Shown one piece after another: positions 34,440 to 45,383 of a DNA stretch of 64,000 nt; within the stretch, counting starts at the first letter, position 1, and every line of letters starts with the position of its first letter. The notes below the pieces were generated by a model. That model did no database searches. It was not told the origin of the DNA and was given only the letters and a program-made list of their open reading frames with translations. Origin of the DNA: Cunninghamia lanceolata (Eukaryota > Streptophyta > Pinopsida > Cupressales > Cupressaceae). The translations under genes were made by a program, and so were the position numbers. Where the stretch lies: NCBI GenBank assembly GCA_027924645.1, contig BSBN01001482.1:10682001-10746000 (forward strand), given 5' to 3'.

Positions 34440-34670
34440 CATGCTATATGGCCCTCATGTATTCCATGTGTCTTCTATGTGTCTTTCCCCATGTGTGGTG
34501 TAAAGGGTGTAGTGATGAGTTCCCCCCAAACTCAAGTTCTATTTGGTGTGTCTTCCCTCATGAGTGGAGTAAAGGGTGTAGAAATGAGTTCCCCCTACAC
34601 TTTAGTTTTTCTATTGCATGTTTTTGGTGGTGTAAAGGGTGTAACAATGAGTTCCCCCTGCCCCTTAATT
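34440..34670 (+). repeat. Tandem array 2 of G5, about 68-bp units
   Basis: There are three units with GTAAAGGGTGTA and ATGAGTTCCCCC. The AAGGGTGTA core is spaced by about 69 and 63 bases. The homologous array at 58715-58990 has four units. Confidence 0.82.
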
Positions 34671-34974
34671 AGGATTTTTATTTCATATATGAAAATGTTA
34701 TATCAATGTATTCATTGTGTGTTGTGTGACTACTCTCACTATCTTCATCATGTATTGCTTGCTTCCTAATGTCTTCTCCATGTTTTGCATGCTTCTTATT
34801 GTCTTCATTGTGTCTTGTGTGTCTTCAATGTATCTTATAGTACTTACCTAAGACTGGGGGATAGAAATAGTTCCTCACTTTTTGTGTATGACTTAGCTTC
34901 ATTTGCTTAGCATGTTTGATGAGTTTTTGATAGTACTTTAATGCATGTATGGGTCATAGGATCATACATACATT

Positions 34975-34989
34975 AAAGTGGGGGATAAA
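34975..34989 (+). promoter_or_regulatory. G5 polypurine tract (plus copy)
   Basis: AAAGTGGGGGATAAA lies directly before the LTR start TGTTATGTC. The minus copy has AAAGTGGGGACTAAA in the same place. Confidence 0.8.
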
Positions 34990-36236
34990 TGTTATGTCGT
35001 AAAATATCCCCCTAGGATGTTTACCTCTTATGTTTAGCTCCTAGGTCCCCTTAGATTAATCATGCATGTGTAAAACTTGTCCCAGAGAAAAATTCCTTGA
35101 AACCCTAACAAAGGCAACTTAAGAAGGCACTTCAAAGCTTAATCAAGACCAAAAATAGGCATCTAGACTTGGGCACCTGTGCCCTAGTCTAGACCTATTT
35201 TGCCAGGACCTAGATTTTAAAGTGTCAGTTTATGACCATTAAAAGGTTTCCCTTTGTCAACCGTTTCAATTTAAATTACAAATGTTTAGTGGGAATGCAT
35301 ATATAAACATGTTTAAAAATTCATTTTACTCCTAGTTGATTAAGATGAACTTATGATCATTAAGCAAAGAGCATTCAAGGCATTCATTGTGTTGTAGAGT
35401 AGTATTGTGTTGTGTTTGTTTTAGATTTGACTCCATCAACTCATTTGCTCATGATTTGAAGGAACTGCATCTCTGTGAGGGTTTTACACCTACCAAGGTG
35501 ATATCTTATTATGTTTCAATCAATCTATCTTATCATTTGATTTTGTCTCTATCCACCAAGGACATGCACTCTATCTAACTATGATGTTGGAAGGCTTGAA
35601 TGCCTTTCTGGGACTTGACTGAGGCAAGGTCCTAAACACCCCAACCCCCAATCCCTCTCTTGTGATTGCAGGTTATAGGTGTAGGATCTTGCAAAGAGGA
35701 TTTGCAAGAGATCGGAGTAGAGGATACAAATTTTGGATTTATAGAAAATGGTAAAGAATATTCCTTCCTAGACAATAGCGCCCACTGGGCTGTGTCCTCT
35801 CAATTGCCATTGTCAGAAACTTCTGAATGAGTTGAAATCTTCTTCACCTGATAGCTCTAGATCCACAGAAAAAATTGCCTGTTGGACTAGGGCATTCACT
35901 GCTGTGTCCCCAAAGTTTATGCTTTCTAAAATCTAAATCCTAGTATTTTTCTAATCTACATTTAGTGCCTTGTTGTGTGATCATTTGTTGTATTCTATCT
36001 GTTTGTATTCATAATCATATAATTAGGGTTTAAGGCATAATTGAACTAGGGTTTAACAAATTAATCAATAAATTCCAAATTTCCTTATCATTCCAAGTGG
36101 TACCAAACTTGTAGCTGAGTCCTCTTGCAAAAGGTGTGACTTGACTTGGTTTAATGTCCTTGAATCTTATATGTGAAAGGAAGATTTAATCACACTATCA
36201 AATTTATCATCAACATCCCTCTTTTCCTATATAACA
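34990..36236 (+). repeat. G5 LTR (plus copy)
   Basis: It is about 1.25 kb, from TGTTATGTCG to CTATATAACA. It aligns over its length with the inverted copy at 57111-58351, including the blocks GCTCCTAGGTCCC, GTTGGAAGGCTTGAATGCC and GAGTCCTCTTGCAAAAG. It is a 3' LTR judged from the PPT. No partner LTR is in the window, and the 250 bases after it show nothing. Confidence 0.8.
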
Positions 36237-36485
36237 TATATAATATTATGTTTGTGATGTCATTTCAAGGGGGAGCCTCCCAATAGATTTTAAACTTCAA
36301 TTAGAATACTCAAGATACAACACTTTACATTGGAGAAGTCATTAGAATATATAGAGTTTTGTAAAACATAACTACTTCTATCTATGCATGTGTGAATAAT
36401 AATTTTATTTTAATTACCATATGAATTACTTTCAAAGAATTTAGACCCAATCTGATACTAATTAATAGCCAATACATATATTAGA

Positions 36486-36614
36486 ATAGGGATTCTTAAC
36501 ATTGTCATCCCTTTAAAAAAGGTTTATCCTCAAAGGTTGACATGACTTGGATAGAATGTTGATTGGCTCCCACATGAATTCTTCAGGTTGTTGGTCTTTC
36601 CATTGGAATAAAAA
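36486..36614 (-). pseudogene. Gypsy chromodomain C-terminal fragment
   Basis: The minus strand reads FLFQWKDQQPEEFMWEPI and, after a stop, RDDNVKNPYSN. This is the usual end of a chromovirus Gypsy polyprotein (YLVxWKxxPxExATWE followed by GxNVxNP). It is about 40 codons long with no neighbouring pol, and abuts the LINE RT remnant at about 36615. Identification rests on a short match. Confidence 0.5.
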
Positions 36615-37855
36615 CTACTCAATAAGATGAGTGTGAAGTCATTTGGTGTAATTGACTATGATTGGATATCCCCTAATGAGAGCGAGGAAAGAATCATTAG
36701 CAAAATGACCATTAAGAAACTACTTGGGAGAGTTGGGAAGAGATATCTCCTTAACAAGGGTTTGAGAAATTACATCAACCAAAAGATAACCAAAACCTTC
36801 TACAAAAAGAACATAAAGAGATGGAGTAAGAGGGTAGCCTTGATGGATAGATTGGAAAATCCCAAATGGCTTGGATTGTTGACAATTAATGATAATGCAA
36901 GTTGAAGTGTCAATTAACAACATCTACAAAAACTAGATGATATGAGGCCCAAATTAATGCATCTGAAGCATGGAAAGGATAAAAGGCCATTCAATATGGT
37001 CATAAGCCTCAGAAAAATCAATCTTAATGGAAATGGTAGCCTACTAAGAATGTTGAGCCCATTCCATCCCTTCCCACATAGTAATGAATTATTCAAGATA
37101 AATTAGACTTAATAAAAGTAGTTTTCTCGAGATGAACTAGCAATGGGAGAATAGGCCTAAGCTTAAAAGACAGAGCCTTGGAAATAATCTGGTAGGAGAC
37201 ATAAATAATGAGGTGATCAATAACTAGTTGTAAATATGTTTAGGATTACTAGCTTTAGGTATGAACTTGATATTTCCCTTGTTGATTAAACTTCTTAAAG
37301 ATTTAGAATGAAAGGCCTCAAGATAGGCCTTGTGAAGGTTGTTGCCTATAGTATCCCATAAGGATTTATAAAATCCAAAGGGAAATCCATCCAATCTAGG
37401 GGCCTTGTCATTGGATGGTTAAAAAAATATCCTACCTTAATTCATCTTTGGTGAGAAGTTGATCACAAAGAATGCACTAGGAATTGGAAACCTGACAAGG
37501 AACCACATTAAGGCACTATTGTCACCCAAGTGAATGGGTAGAGGTATACTACTAAGTAGCAAAAACTTGTTCATAGTGCTAGACAAAATTCTAAATAATG
37601 TCAGGAAGATCATTCAAGATTTTTTGCCCCTCTTTAATTTACTTAATCATTTGAGATGTATGACAAGCACAAAAATCCTAAAAGAATTCTTTTAAGACCT
37701 TATAACCAATCTTGAGGCTGTGAAGTTGAGCTTTTATTTGGGATCCCCATGCAGTGTGAGCATCTACAACTTGCTTCTAGTGATAGAGTTGAGCCATCCA
37801 AAGTTGAATAGCTAAATTGAGTGGTAGTGGCTTGGCAAAGCTACAAGGTAGTAGT
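36615..37855 (-). pseudogene. LINE ORF2 reverse transcriptase, segment 3
   Basis: This is an L1-type non-LTR RT in pieces across frames. In minus order they are a linker (AHTAWGSQIKAQLHSLK), PGLDGFPFGFYKSLWDT, INKGNIKFIPK, the palm motif KIDFSEAYDHIEWPFI, FQSIHQGYPLTPSLYVL, and HFANDSFLAL. The last is the FADD active-site box with the second Asp changed to Asn. There are many stops and frameshifts. It is cut on the right at about 37856 by the Athila-like element, and the LINE resumes at 44670. Confidence 0.85.
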
Positions 37856-39780
37856 TGTTGACACATGAAAAATCATGCCCCATTTTGCCCCTAAATTCCA
37901 TCTAAGTCCCACTTTATACCTCCATTGTTGAGCCTATAGTTTATAACCAATCAGAGATATGTTTCATAGGATTCCATGTATTTGCCTTTCGAAAGTACAA
38001 GGGGAAAAGCCAAAAAATGACTAAGTTAAAAATTTTCTAAGTGCTCCCTTGTGCTTTCTCCCTTTATCAGAGGTTAGAGTTTTGGGCTTCCTCCTTCCAT
38101 CGTGCTTTCCCTTTGGCCCTGAAAAATGTCTATGTGTTGAAATTCCAAGTGTTTGATAGAGGTTAGAGTTTGGGCTTCCTCCCTTCTGCCTTCTTCCTTT
38201 TGGAAGATGCAAGGTGGAAGGCCTGACGGCCAACCCTCAACAGGTAAGGTTTCCCAAGGCATTTTGCCATTCTGTAGAGCCTTTAGGTGGGCCTGCAAAA
38301 TGATATATAGAACAATGGAAAGAGTACACGTGGCATTTTCAGTAGAGGTTAGAGTTCGGGCTTCCTGCCTTCCACCTTCTTCCTTTTAGAAGATGAAAGG
38401 AGGAAGTCCCAATGACTGACCCTAACAAAGGCTTTAAGTTTTTTCTAAGACAAAAGGACCGACTTTGATGTTTCATTGTTTCCTTTTCTTCAAGGCATAA
38501 GGCAGAGAAGTGAAGGCCTGAAGCTCGACTCTTGACGCCTTCATATCTATACATAGGCGGGGTCAAGCCTTCCCTCCTACCTCTTCTCAAATATTGTAAA
38601 CTACAAGGTGGAAGGCCTAAGCTCTGAAGCTTGATTTGTCTGAGCTCAACTTCTTGGCCTTCCCATTTCATTCAAATGCACCAACGACTTCTGGAAATGC
38701 AATAAATGTGAAGTGGTTAGCTAAAACAATTCCTCAAGGATGCAAAATCAATTTGTAGGGCATGGGCACGCAAAATTTCTACCGATTCTTCTAACATGAG
38801 GCCATGCACTATAATCAATCTAATGATTGCTTGTTGACCAATCTTCTAGCACCCTGTGCTACACTATATGTGCTAAATTGATATATATACATCAATTTTT
38901 GACATTCTTAGGGTTAGTCATGGAGCCAATTGTCTGGTTTGGGAGAGCTTAAGGATTTTCTCTGGCATCAACACACAATTTGTCTAGTCTATAGTGAAGG
39001 GATATGTTCAGTATAGAGTAGAAAGGTTATGTAAAGTAGATTTGAATGTAATCATATGTCTCCATGGGAGTTCTAATGATTTTGGTATATATAATCATAG
39101 TTATGTATTTTCCTTTGCTACATTTGGTAGTATGATTGTAACAGATGTTTAGAGATGTGTGATAACATCTAAGTTAATACAAGGCTTTGTATTTTCTATC
39201 TTTTTGTTGCATAGGAATCATTGCAGTTGTCTTTTGGATTATTAAGTACGTGCATTGTATGAATATCTATTTGAAGTCATATATGTGAATATATGTCTAT
39301 TTCTATTGATCATTTACTGTGTATTTCCTTTCCTCCTTGCATTCTATGATTCTGTTGCCCAGTGGAATAGGCATCGATCCATATTAGAGAGGGACCAATC
39401 ACTCTTTAAAATGAAACAAATCATTCACCTATGGTTCATGGAAAAATCATATTTCCTATGCATGTACATTTGTATAATTGAATCAGCTTAATATAGAGGC
39501 CTGTGAAGCCAATTTGTCTTGATCTAGAGTCATCTCTTGGGGTCAAGTGTACATTGGATATAGTTGTATTTATTCTTGGTACTTTATTTTATGCCTCTAG
39601 GAATATCCCTCCTAGGTCTAGTTGATCCTGAAGTTCAAAGGAGTATACCCACTCTTGTAGTTGTCCAAAATCCCCCTTAACTTGTTGATAAAACTCTTCC
39701 TATCACCTTAATGACAATCCCTGGCCTAGGTGATTTAGGAATGTTTTAGAGTTTTGGGTTCTAGTTATTCTTGGAACCAA
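37856..39780 (+). repeat. Athila-like 5' LTR
   Basis: It begins about TGTTGACACATGAAAAATC and ends about TTCTTGGAACCA. It contains blocks seen again in the 3' LTR: CATGCCCCATTTTG, CTCCATTGTTGAGCCTATAG, and repeated CTTCCTCCCTTC/AAGGTGGAAGGCC stretches. The last form an internal degenerate repeat of about 180 bases at 38060-38410. Confidence 0.85.
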
Positions 39781-39785
39781 CATTT

Positions 39786-39803
39786 TGGTGTCATTGCTAG
39801 GGA
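39786..39803 (+). promoter_or_regulatory. Decayed Athila-type primer-binding site
   Basis: TGGTGTCATTGCTAGGGA compares with the usual TGGCGCCGTTGCCGGGGA. All the differences are C-to-T or G-to-A, mostly at former CG sites, as expected for methylation decay. It sits about six bases after the LTR. Confidence 0.7.
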
Positions 39804-40192
39804 TAGTGATCCTTTGGTTCAGATTTGAAGACCCTTGTTTGTAGCCATTGCAGTTGTGTAATCTATTGCTATTGGTAAGTTGGTAGCCCTTCAACTTACA
39901 CCAACTGATTGGTGCCGATGTAGTGCTAGGTTATAAATATTCAAAGACTCTGCTAGTGTGAGCAACCTAGAATTAGTTCCAAGCCTTGAAGATTGTCATG
40001 CTTCAAGGGATTTCCATTTTCAGTGAGGTGGTGAATCTATTGTCAAAAGAAACATCTTGTTGTTGTGTGCATGTTTCAATGAGACTATAGCTAGTCAAGG
40101 TACATGTTTTTCTTCCTACCTTGACCATGGTTTCTTTCTAAGTAAAGGAGCATGTTATTTTTTCTCCTTCTTCTTGCACATGTGGTTTATAG

Positions 40193-41350
40193 TTGGTCAA
40201 GGCCAATTGGTATGAACATGGATACACTGAGGAGGATACTTCATGTGCATCTTCTTATGTTGCAGACCCTAGGAACTATATTGCCTTTGACCATCCAGAT
40301 GATGCATTTTCTAATCATAGCCTTGCCAATTTTATAAACCTAGATTTTTTTGATACCTTGACTAATAGAAATGAGTCAACTAGGCTACAATATGAAATTG
40401 AAAAAGAAAAGTAGTTACTTGAGTATCTATTACAGTAGGAAAGAGAATTAGAAAGCCAAATCAGGATGCGTCAGTCCAATTCCCCTCCTTTGTTTTTAGT
40501 TTCTCTTTTCCTTGGCCCCCTCCTATTACAAATGAAAATACATATAGATAGATGAACCTCTCATGGGTTAGTTATCAATAGAAATCCATGCCCAAGAAGA
40601 TTTATAATCAGATGCCTTTATTTGATGGGTTTGAAGTTTATAATGGGAGGACACACATTGATCATTTTTAGACTTCATGGATAAATTTCAATTTGAAGAT
40701 GAAGATATGTGGATGAGATTTTTTGTAAGATCTCTATGTGGTATAGTATAGAAGTGGTTGATTAGTCTTCTTGATGAACATTTTACTTCCTGGGATCAAT
40801 TGGTGGCTACATGTGAAGACTATGCAAATGGTATAGACCCTATTTTTCTTGTCCAAGAACTAGAAAATATTAGGAGGAAAGAAGGAGAGTCTAACATCCT
40901 AGTAAAATTTAGACCTGATCTTCTTGTGTGTATTTGTATGTATTTGAAATCCTATGATATTACATTAAGCCTAATTTCTATATGGGAAGAATTCAATATA
41001 ATGGTTATGCAACAAGCATATATGTTCATTGATTATGTTGACAGAACTAAAAGGGATATGATTGCAAAATCTCTATCCCTAAATACAGAGGTAGCTGATG
41101 AACAAGTTGTTGTAGACAATAAGGATGTGGATGTTTCATATGATCTAGACACAATATCAAGTGATGATTGTGCATATAGAAGGCTAAAGGAAGGTGATGG
41201 TGTAGTATATAACAACAGTTTAGATGAAAATAGTAGTGATTGCACCTACCTTCGATTGATCAGTCATCAATGGATGATGAAGATGAGAAAATCAATTATG
41301 ATTTCTAATTTGGTGAAGAATGTTATGACCCTACTACTTGTTGTAGTATT
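40193..41350 (+). pseudogene. Athila-like gag remnant
   Basis: It spreads over three frames. The start reads MVKANWYEHGYTEEDT, then FDGFEVYNGRTHIDHF (40612 on). After a frameshift comes RSLCGIV-KWLISLLDEHFTSWDQLVATC, the Retrotrans_gag core (RxLxGxAxxWFxxLxxxSIxxWxxL). After about 40900 the sequence is gag-like but unaligned. Several stops (for example at 40412 and about 40670) and two or three shifts leave it non-functional. Confidence 0.72.
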
Positions 41351-42244
41351 ATGGACCTCTTGAAAGGTATGTATGCAAGTGAAACATCGAATGATTCAGT
41401 TCATGTAGTTGATTATGAAGTACATACATATATTGATGAAGCAAATGATGATGAAGAGATGGGCATAAGGGATAATGCCCTTTATGAGGAGCATGAAAGT
41501 CTGTCAGATAGCACAGTTTATGATTTTTGTTGGTGTAAGGGTAATCCTCTTTTTGAAAATGACTTAGAGTTTAGTGAATTTGAGATATCAACTTTGGAGG
41601 AGGGGAGTTTTATGTAATATGACATAGTTACCTATGGACAGCAAGTGGAAAAAGAGGGAATACAAAATGTTGTTAAGGGTGAACAAGATGCTAGTTTGTT
41701 GTTTGGTGTTTTACCCTTATTTATCCCTGATGATGACCCTAAATTCATTGGCACTTGCTTACATGAGAATGATATAGATTGTGCTTCAGCTAGACATCAT
41801 GAAGGTGCTGCTACAAGTACAAGTGATTTTGAGGTAAATGTTTCCCATTATGAAGACCATGTAACAGATGATTTTCTAGAGCTTTGTTTGGGGTAGTTAT
41901 CTCTTATTGATGTGGATCATGTTCGAAGCACTTTTTGAGCTCATTGGCTGGTCCTGTTAGTATTGAGGTTGGGGTGTTCTAGTGTGGGTCAAATTATTGA
42001 TTTGCAAGGTGAAGAGGAGAAAATAATTAATGATTTTCTTAGTAGCAGTTTTTACATAGTAGTGTGTGTCATGGAATTCAAAATAGGAAGGCAACTTGAA
42101 GGTTGTGAGTCTTCACATGAAGTGCCTAAAATTTATCATTTATGTGCTAGTGATGCAGATTTAAATCTAAATCATGCCTTTGATTCAGTCATGGAGGAAT
42201 ACATTAGCATTTGTAGTGCGTCTCAGCCACAAAAATTAGAATAG
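41351..42244 (+). pseudogene. Acidic tail of the gag-only element
   Basis: One frame runs through three open segments (41351-41617, 41645-41896, 41963-42244) separated by single stops. It reads as an Asp/Glu/Ser-rich protein (for example IDEANDDEEMGI, FIPDDDPKFIG, HYEDHVTDDFLELCLG). No protease, zinc knuckle or RT motif appears. The function is unknown. The frame fades out with more stops up to about 42500, and 42500-42777 shows no coding. Confidence 0.5.
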
Positions 42245-42777
42245 TCATGTGGCATAGCCCAGTATAAAATGACACCTACACTTGATACATTTTAGCTTGA
42301 TATTTTTCTTCATGCTGATATTTATGCAGACCTAGACATGTATCATGCTAACATGAAACTTGAAGGTGAGTATTTCTATATGAGTTAGCATGATGATGAG
42401 TCATATTATCTATGGCTGCCTTGCCTAGTGAAATTATTATTCCATCTTTAGCATGATGATATGAATGTCTATATTTTGTATGTGTATGCATGCAAAATGT
42501 TTTTATTGCTGATGTTGGGTGATTAGTGTAGCAAAGGATTAAGGAAGGTCAGCTCCTCCAATAGGCTTGTCTTTGATAGAGGCAAGTAGCTTCATGAGTT
42601 TTTTTGTAGGGGTGGCCTACATTATCCTAAAATTTTGATATAGTCTTTTTGATTGTATGTTGTTTCATAAATATGCTTTTTGTGTGTCCCTTCATGTGTT
42701 TTGTGTGTTGGTTTTCTTGGAGATATCTTGAATCCTCACTATGACAATACTTGTCACACGTTCTCAACTAGAGATAG

Positions 42778-44669
42778 TCTTGACACCTGAAGAATCATGC
42801 CCCATTTTGGCCCCAAATTCCATCTGAATCCCACTCTACACCTCCATTGTTGAGCCTATAGTTTATAACTAAATAGAGATATCTTCCATAGTTTTTCATG
42901 TATTTGCCTTTTGAAAGTACAAGGGGAAAAGCCCAAAAATGACTGTAATTTTTTTTTTGTGTTCCCTTTTTTTTTCTCCCTTCTTTGGAGGTTAGAGTTT
43001 TAGGCGTCCTCCATCCATCGTTCTTCCCCTTTGGCCCCAAAAATTTTCTAAGTGTTGAAATTATAAGTGTTCGGTGGAGGTCATTATTCAGGCTTCCTCC
43101 CTTCTACCTTATTCCTTTTGGAAGACAGAAGGTGGAATGCCCAATGAACAACCCCCGATGGGTAAGGTTTCTAAAGGCATTTTGCCATTCCACAGAACCT
43201 TTTGGTAGGTCCACAAGCTGAAATGTAGAATGGTGGAAAGAGGTCATGTAGCAGTTTTGGCAGAGGTCAAAATTTGAGCTTTCTCCCTTCCACCTTCTTC
43301 CTTTTAGAAGATGGAAGGAGGAAGGCCTAATGACCAACCCCAACAAAGGTTTTAAATTTTTCTAAGACAAAGGGGCATACTTTTGTGTTTACTTTTTCCC
43401 TCTTCTTCAAGGTATAAGGCGACGAAGGGAAGGCCCGAAGTGTGACCCCTGATGCCTTCATATATATACATAGGTAGAGTCAGAGCTTCCCTCCTTCCTC
43501 TTCTCAAATATTGTAAGCTACAAGGTGGAAGGCCTGAGCTCTGAAGTTTGATTTGTCAGAGCTCAACTTCTTGGCTTCCACTTTCATTCAAATGTGATGA
43601 TGACTTCTGGAAACACAATAAATGAGAAGTGGGTGCTTAAAGTAGTACCTCAAGGATGCAAAATCAATTTGCAAGGCATTGGTTTCCAAAATTTCTATTG
43701 ATTTTCCTAACATGATACCATGTGTCACATTCAATGCAATAGTTTCTTGTTGACCAATCTTCCAACGCCCTGTGCTACACTATATGTGCTAAATTGCTAG
43801 ATATACATCATTGTTTGACATTATTAGGGTTGACCATGGAGCCAATTATCTATTCTAGGAGAGCCTAAGGAGTTTATCTTGCATCAACACACAATTTGTC
43901 TAGTTTGTTAGTGAAGGGATATGTAAAGCAGATTTGAATGTAATGGTACGTCTCCATAGGAGTTTGTAATGATTTTGGTAAATATATAATTGTAGTTATG
44001 TATTGCCCTTTTCTACATTCGTTATTATGATTATAATAGATATTTGGAGACATGTGACAACATCTAGGTTAATACAATGCTTTTTATTTGCCATCTTTTT
44101 GTTGCATAGGAATCATTACAGTTCTCTTTTGGATTATTAAGTGTGTCCATTGTATGTCGATCTATCTGAATTCATATATGTGAGTATATGTCTAGTTTTG
44201 TTGATCCTTTACTATGTATTTCCTTTCCTCCTTGCATTCTATGACTCTATTTCCCAATAGAATAGGCACCGGTTGATATTGGAGAGGGACCAATCACTCT
44301 TTAAAATCAAACAAATTATTCACCCATTGTTCAGGGAAAAAATTGTCTTTTTTGTGCATCTACATTCATACAGTTGAATCAACTTAATATAGAGGTATGT
44401 GCAGCCAGTTTATCTTAATCTAGTGATAGCCCTTGGGGTCAAGTGTACATTGGGTATGGTTGTATTTGTTATTTGTATTTTATTTTCTACATCTAGGAAT
44501 ATCCTTCGTAGGTTAGTTGAGCTTGAAGTGCAAAGGAGTATACCCACTCCTATAGTTGGCCAAAATATCCCTTAACTTCTTGATAAACCTCTTCCTATCA
44601 CCCTAATTGTAATCCTAGGTGATTTAGGAATGTTTTAGACTTTTAGGTTGCAATTATTTTGGGAATGAA
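42778..44669 (+). repeat. Athila-like 3' LTR
   Basis: It begins near TTGACACCTGAAGAATC and ends near TTTTGGGAATGA. It diverges from the 5' LTR by many substitutions and indels, so this is one of the older insertions. The preceding PPT is no longer clear. Confidence 0.83.
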
Positions 44670-45383
44670 TAGTAGCCTTGTAAGAGTCATGGAAAATAGG
44701 CCAAATGATGCCCATCAATATAGAGGAAGTAGGAAGTATAGGTTATAGTGTCATTCGACCAAGCTATCTAGCTAGTCTCATACATAGGACCTAGTTCCAA
44801 ATTTTAGACATATTGAATATGGGCTGACATGGATTTGTGATTGAGTAATGATGTGTTAAAAAACAATAAGTCTTCATAGCTCTGGGTTTAGCAACTTGAT
44901 ACTCGATAAAGAAATTGTATTAAAAAGTGATCTAAAGGGAAAATGTTTAACAAAGGCTCCATTGGCAAAGAATAATAACTAAAAAATAAAAAGAAAGATA
45001 GAGCTGAGAACATGGCTTGATCAAGTGCTTGACTAATCTTTCAAGAATAGCCCTAAAATTACTCCTAGTGTACCACATCATATGATCTTAGAAATAGCCA
45101 AGATTGAGATTAAAAAGATCCAATTTATTATGTATGAAGAACCAAGCCTCTTTTTTGTGAGCTATCTATCTCATAGACAAGGCCTCACATTTATCATAGG
45201 CAATTTCAATCATAATAAAATCCCCACACAAAATGCACATTGTGGTAGACATTGAATTAGCGACCCATCTCCAAAGAAAAGATCTCTCTACAACATCATT
45301 CAAAGCATAAATATTAATAATTCCAAAGGAATGATTGTTAATGTTGAAAATAGTCCACAATGCTCAGTTGGAAAGGTCAGATC
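44670..45383 (-). pseudogene. LINE endonuclease, segment 2
   Basis: This is the C-terminal two thirds of an L1-type APE endonuclease: FGIINIYALNDVVERSFLW, then ILCGDFIMIE (GDFNMVE in relatives), then DKCEALSMRW and, after frame changes, RALDRAMF-like and LDHFLI (SDHxPI in relatives). GDF...E and the ALD and DH motifs mark the catalytic site, several residues of which have changed. It is continuous with 53565-53950 once G3 is removed (LVDQGSDLSN joins to ALWTIFNINN) and with 37855 once the Athila-like element is removed. Confidence 0.85.

Larger units (their letters stand above)
33650..34989 (+). mobile_element. Family G5 3' internal region (plus copy)
   Basis: It matches the reverse complement of 58352-59790 in order: GGTATCTCACCTTG, the CTTAAGGTGGGGGCAT block, two tandem arrays, and the PPT. 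It has no coding. The upstream part of the element is missing at the A boundary. Confidence 0.7.
37856..44669 (+). mobile_element. Athila-like Gypsy element without RT
   Basis: Direct repeats of about 1.9 kb (37856-39780 and 42778-44669) flank a 3.0 kb interior. It carries a degenerate primer site of the TGGCGCCGTTGCCGGGGA type used by Athila/Tat elements, a broken gag and an acidic tail, and no protease, RT or integrase. It inserted in the LINE on the opposite strand. TAGTA(G) occurs at both edges (37849-37854 and 44670-44675), but the LTR ends are too decayed to place the target duplication exactly, so edges are accurate to about 5 bases. Confidence 0.82.

Noticed and set aside
34080..34670. 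CRISPR-like regular repeats
   Set aside because: Units are head-to-tail without unique spacers, lie in a retroelement, and the DNA is plant-type.
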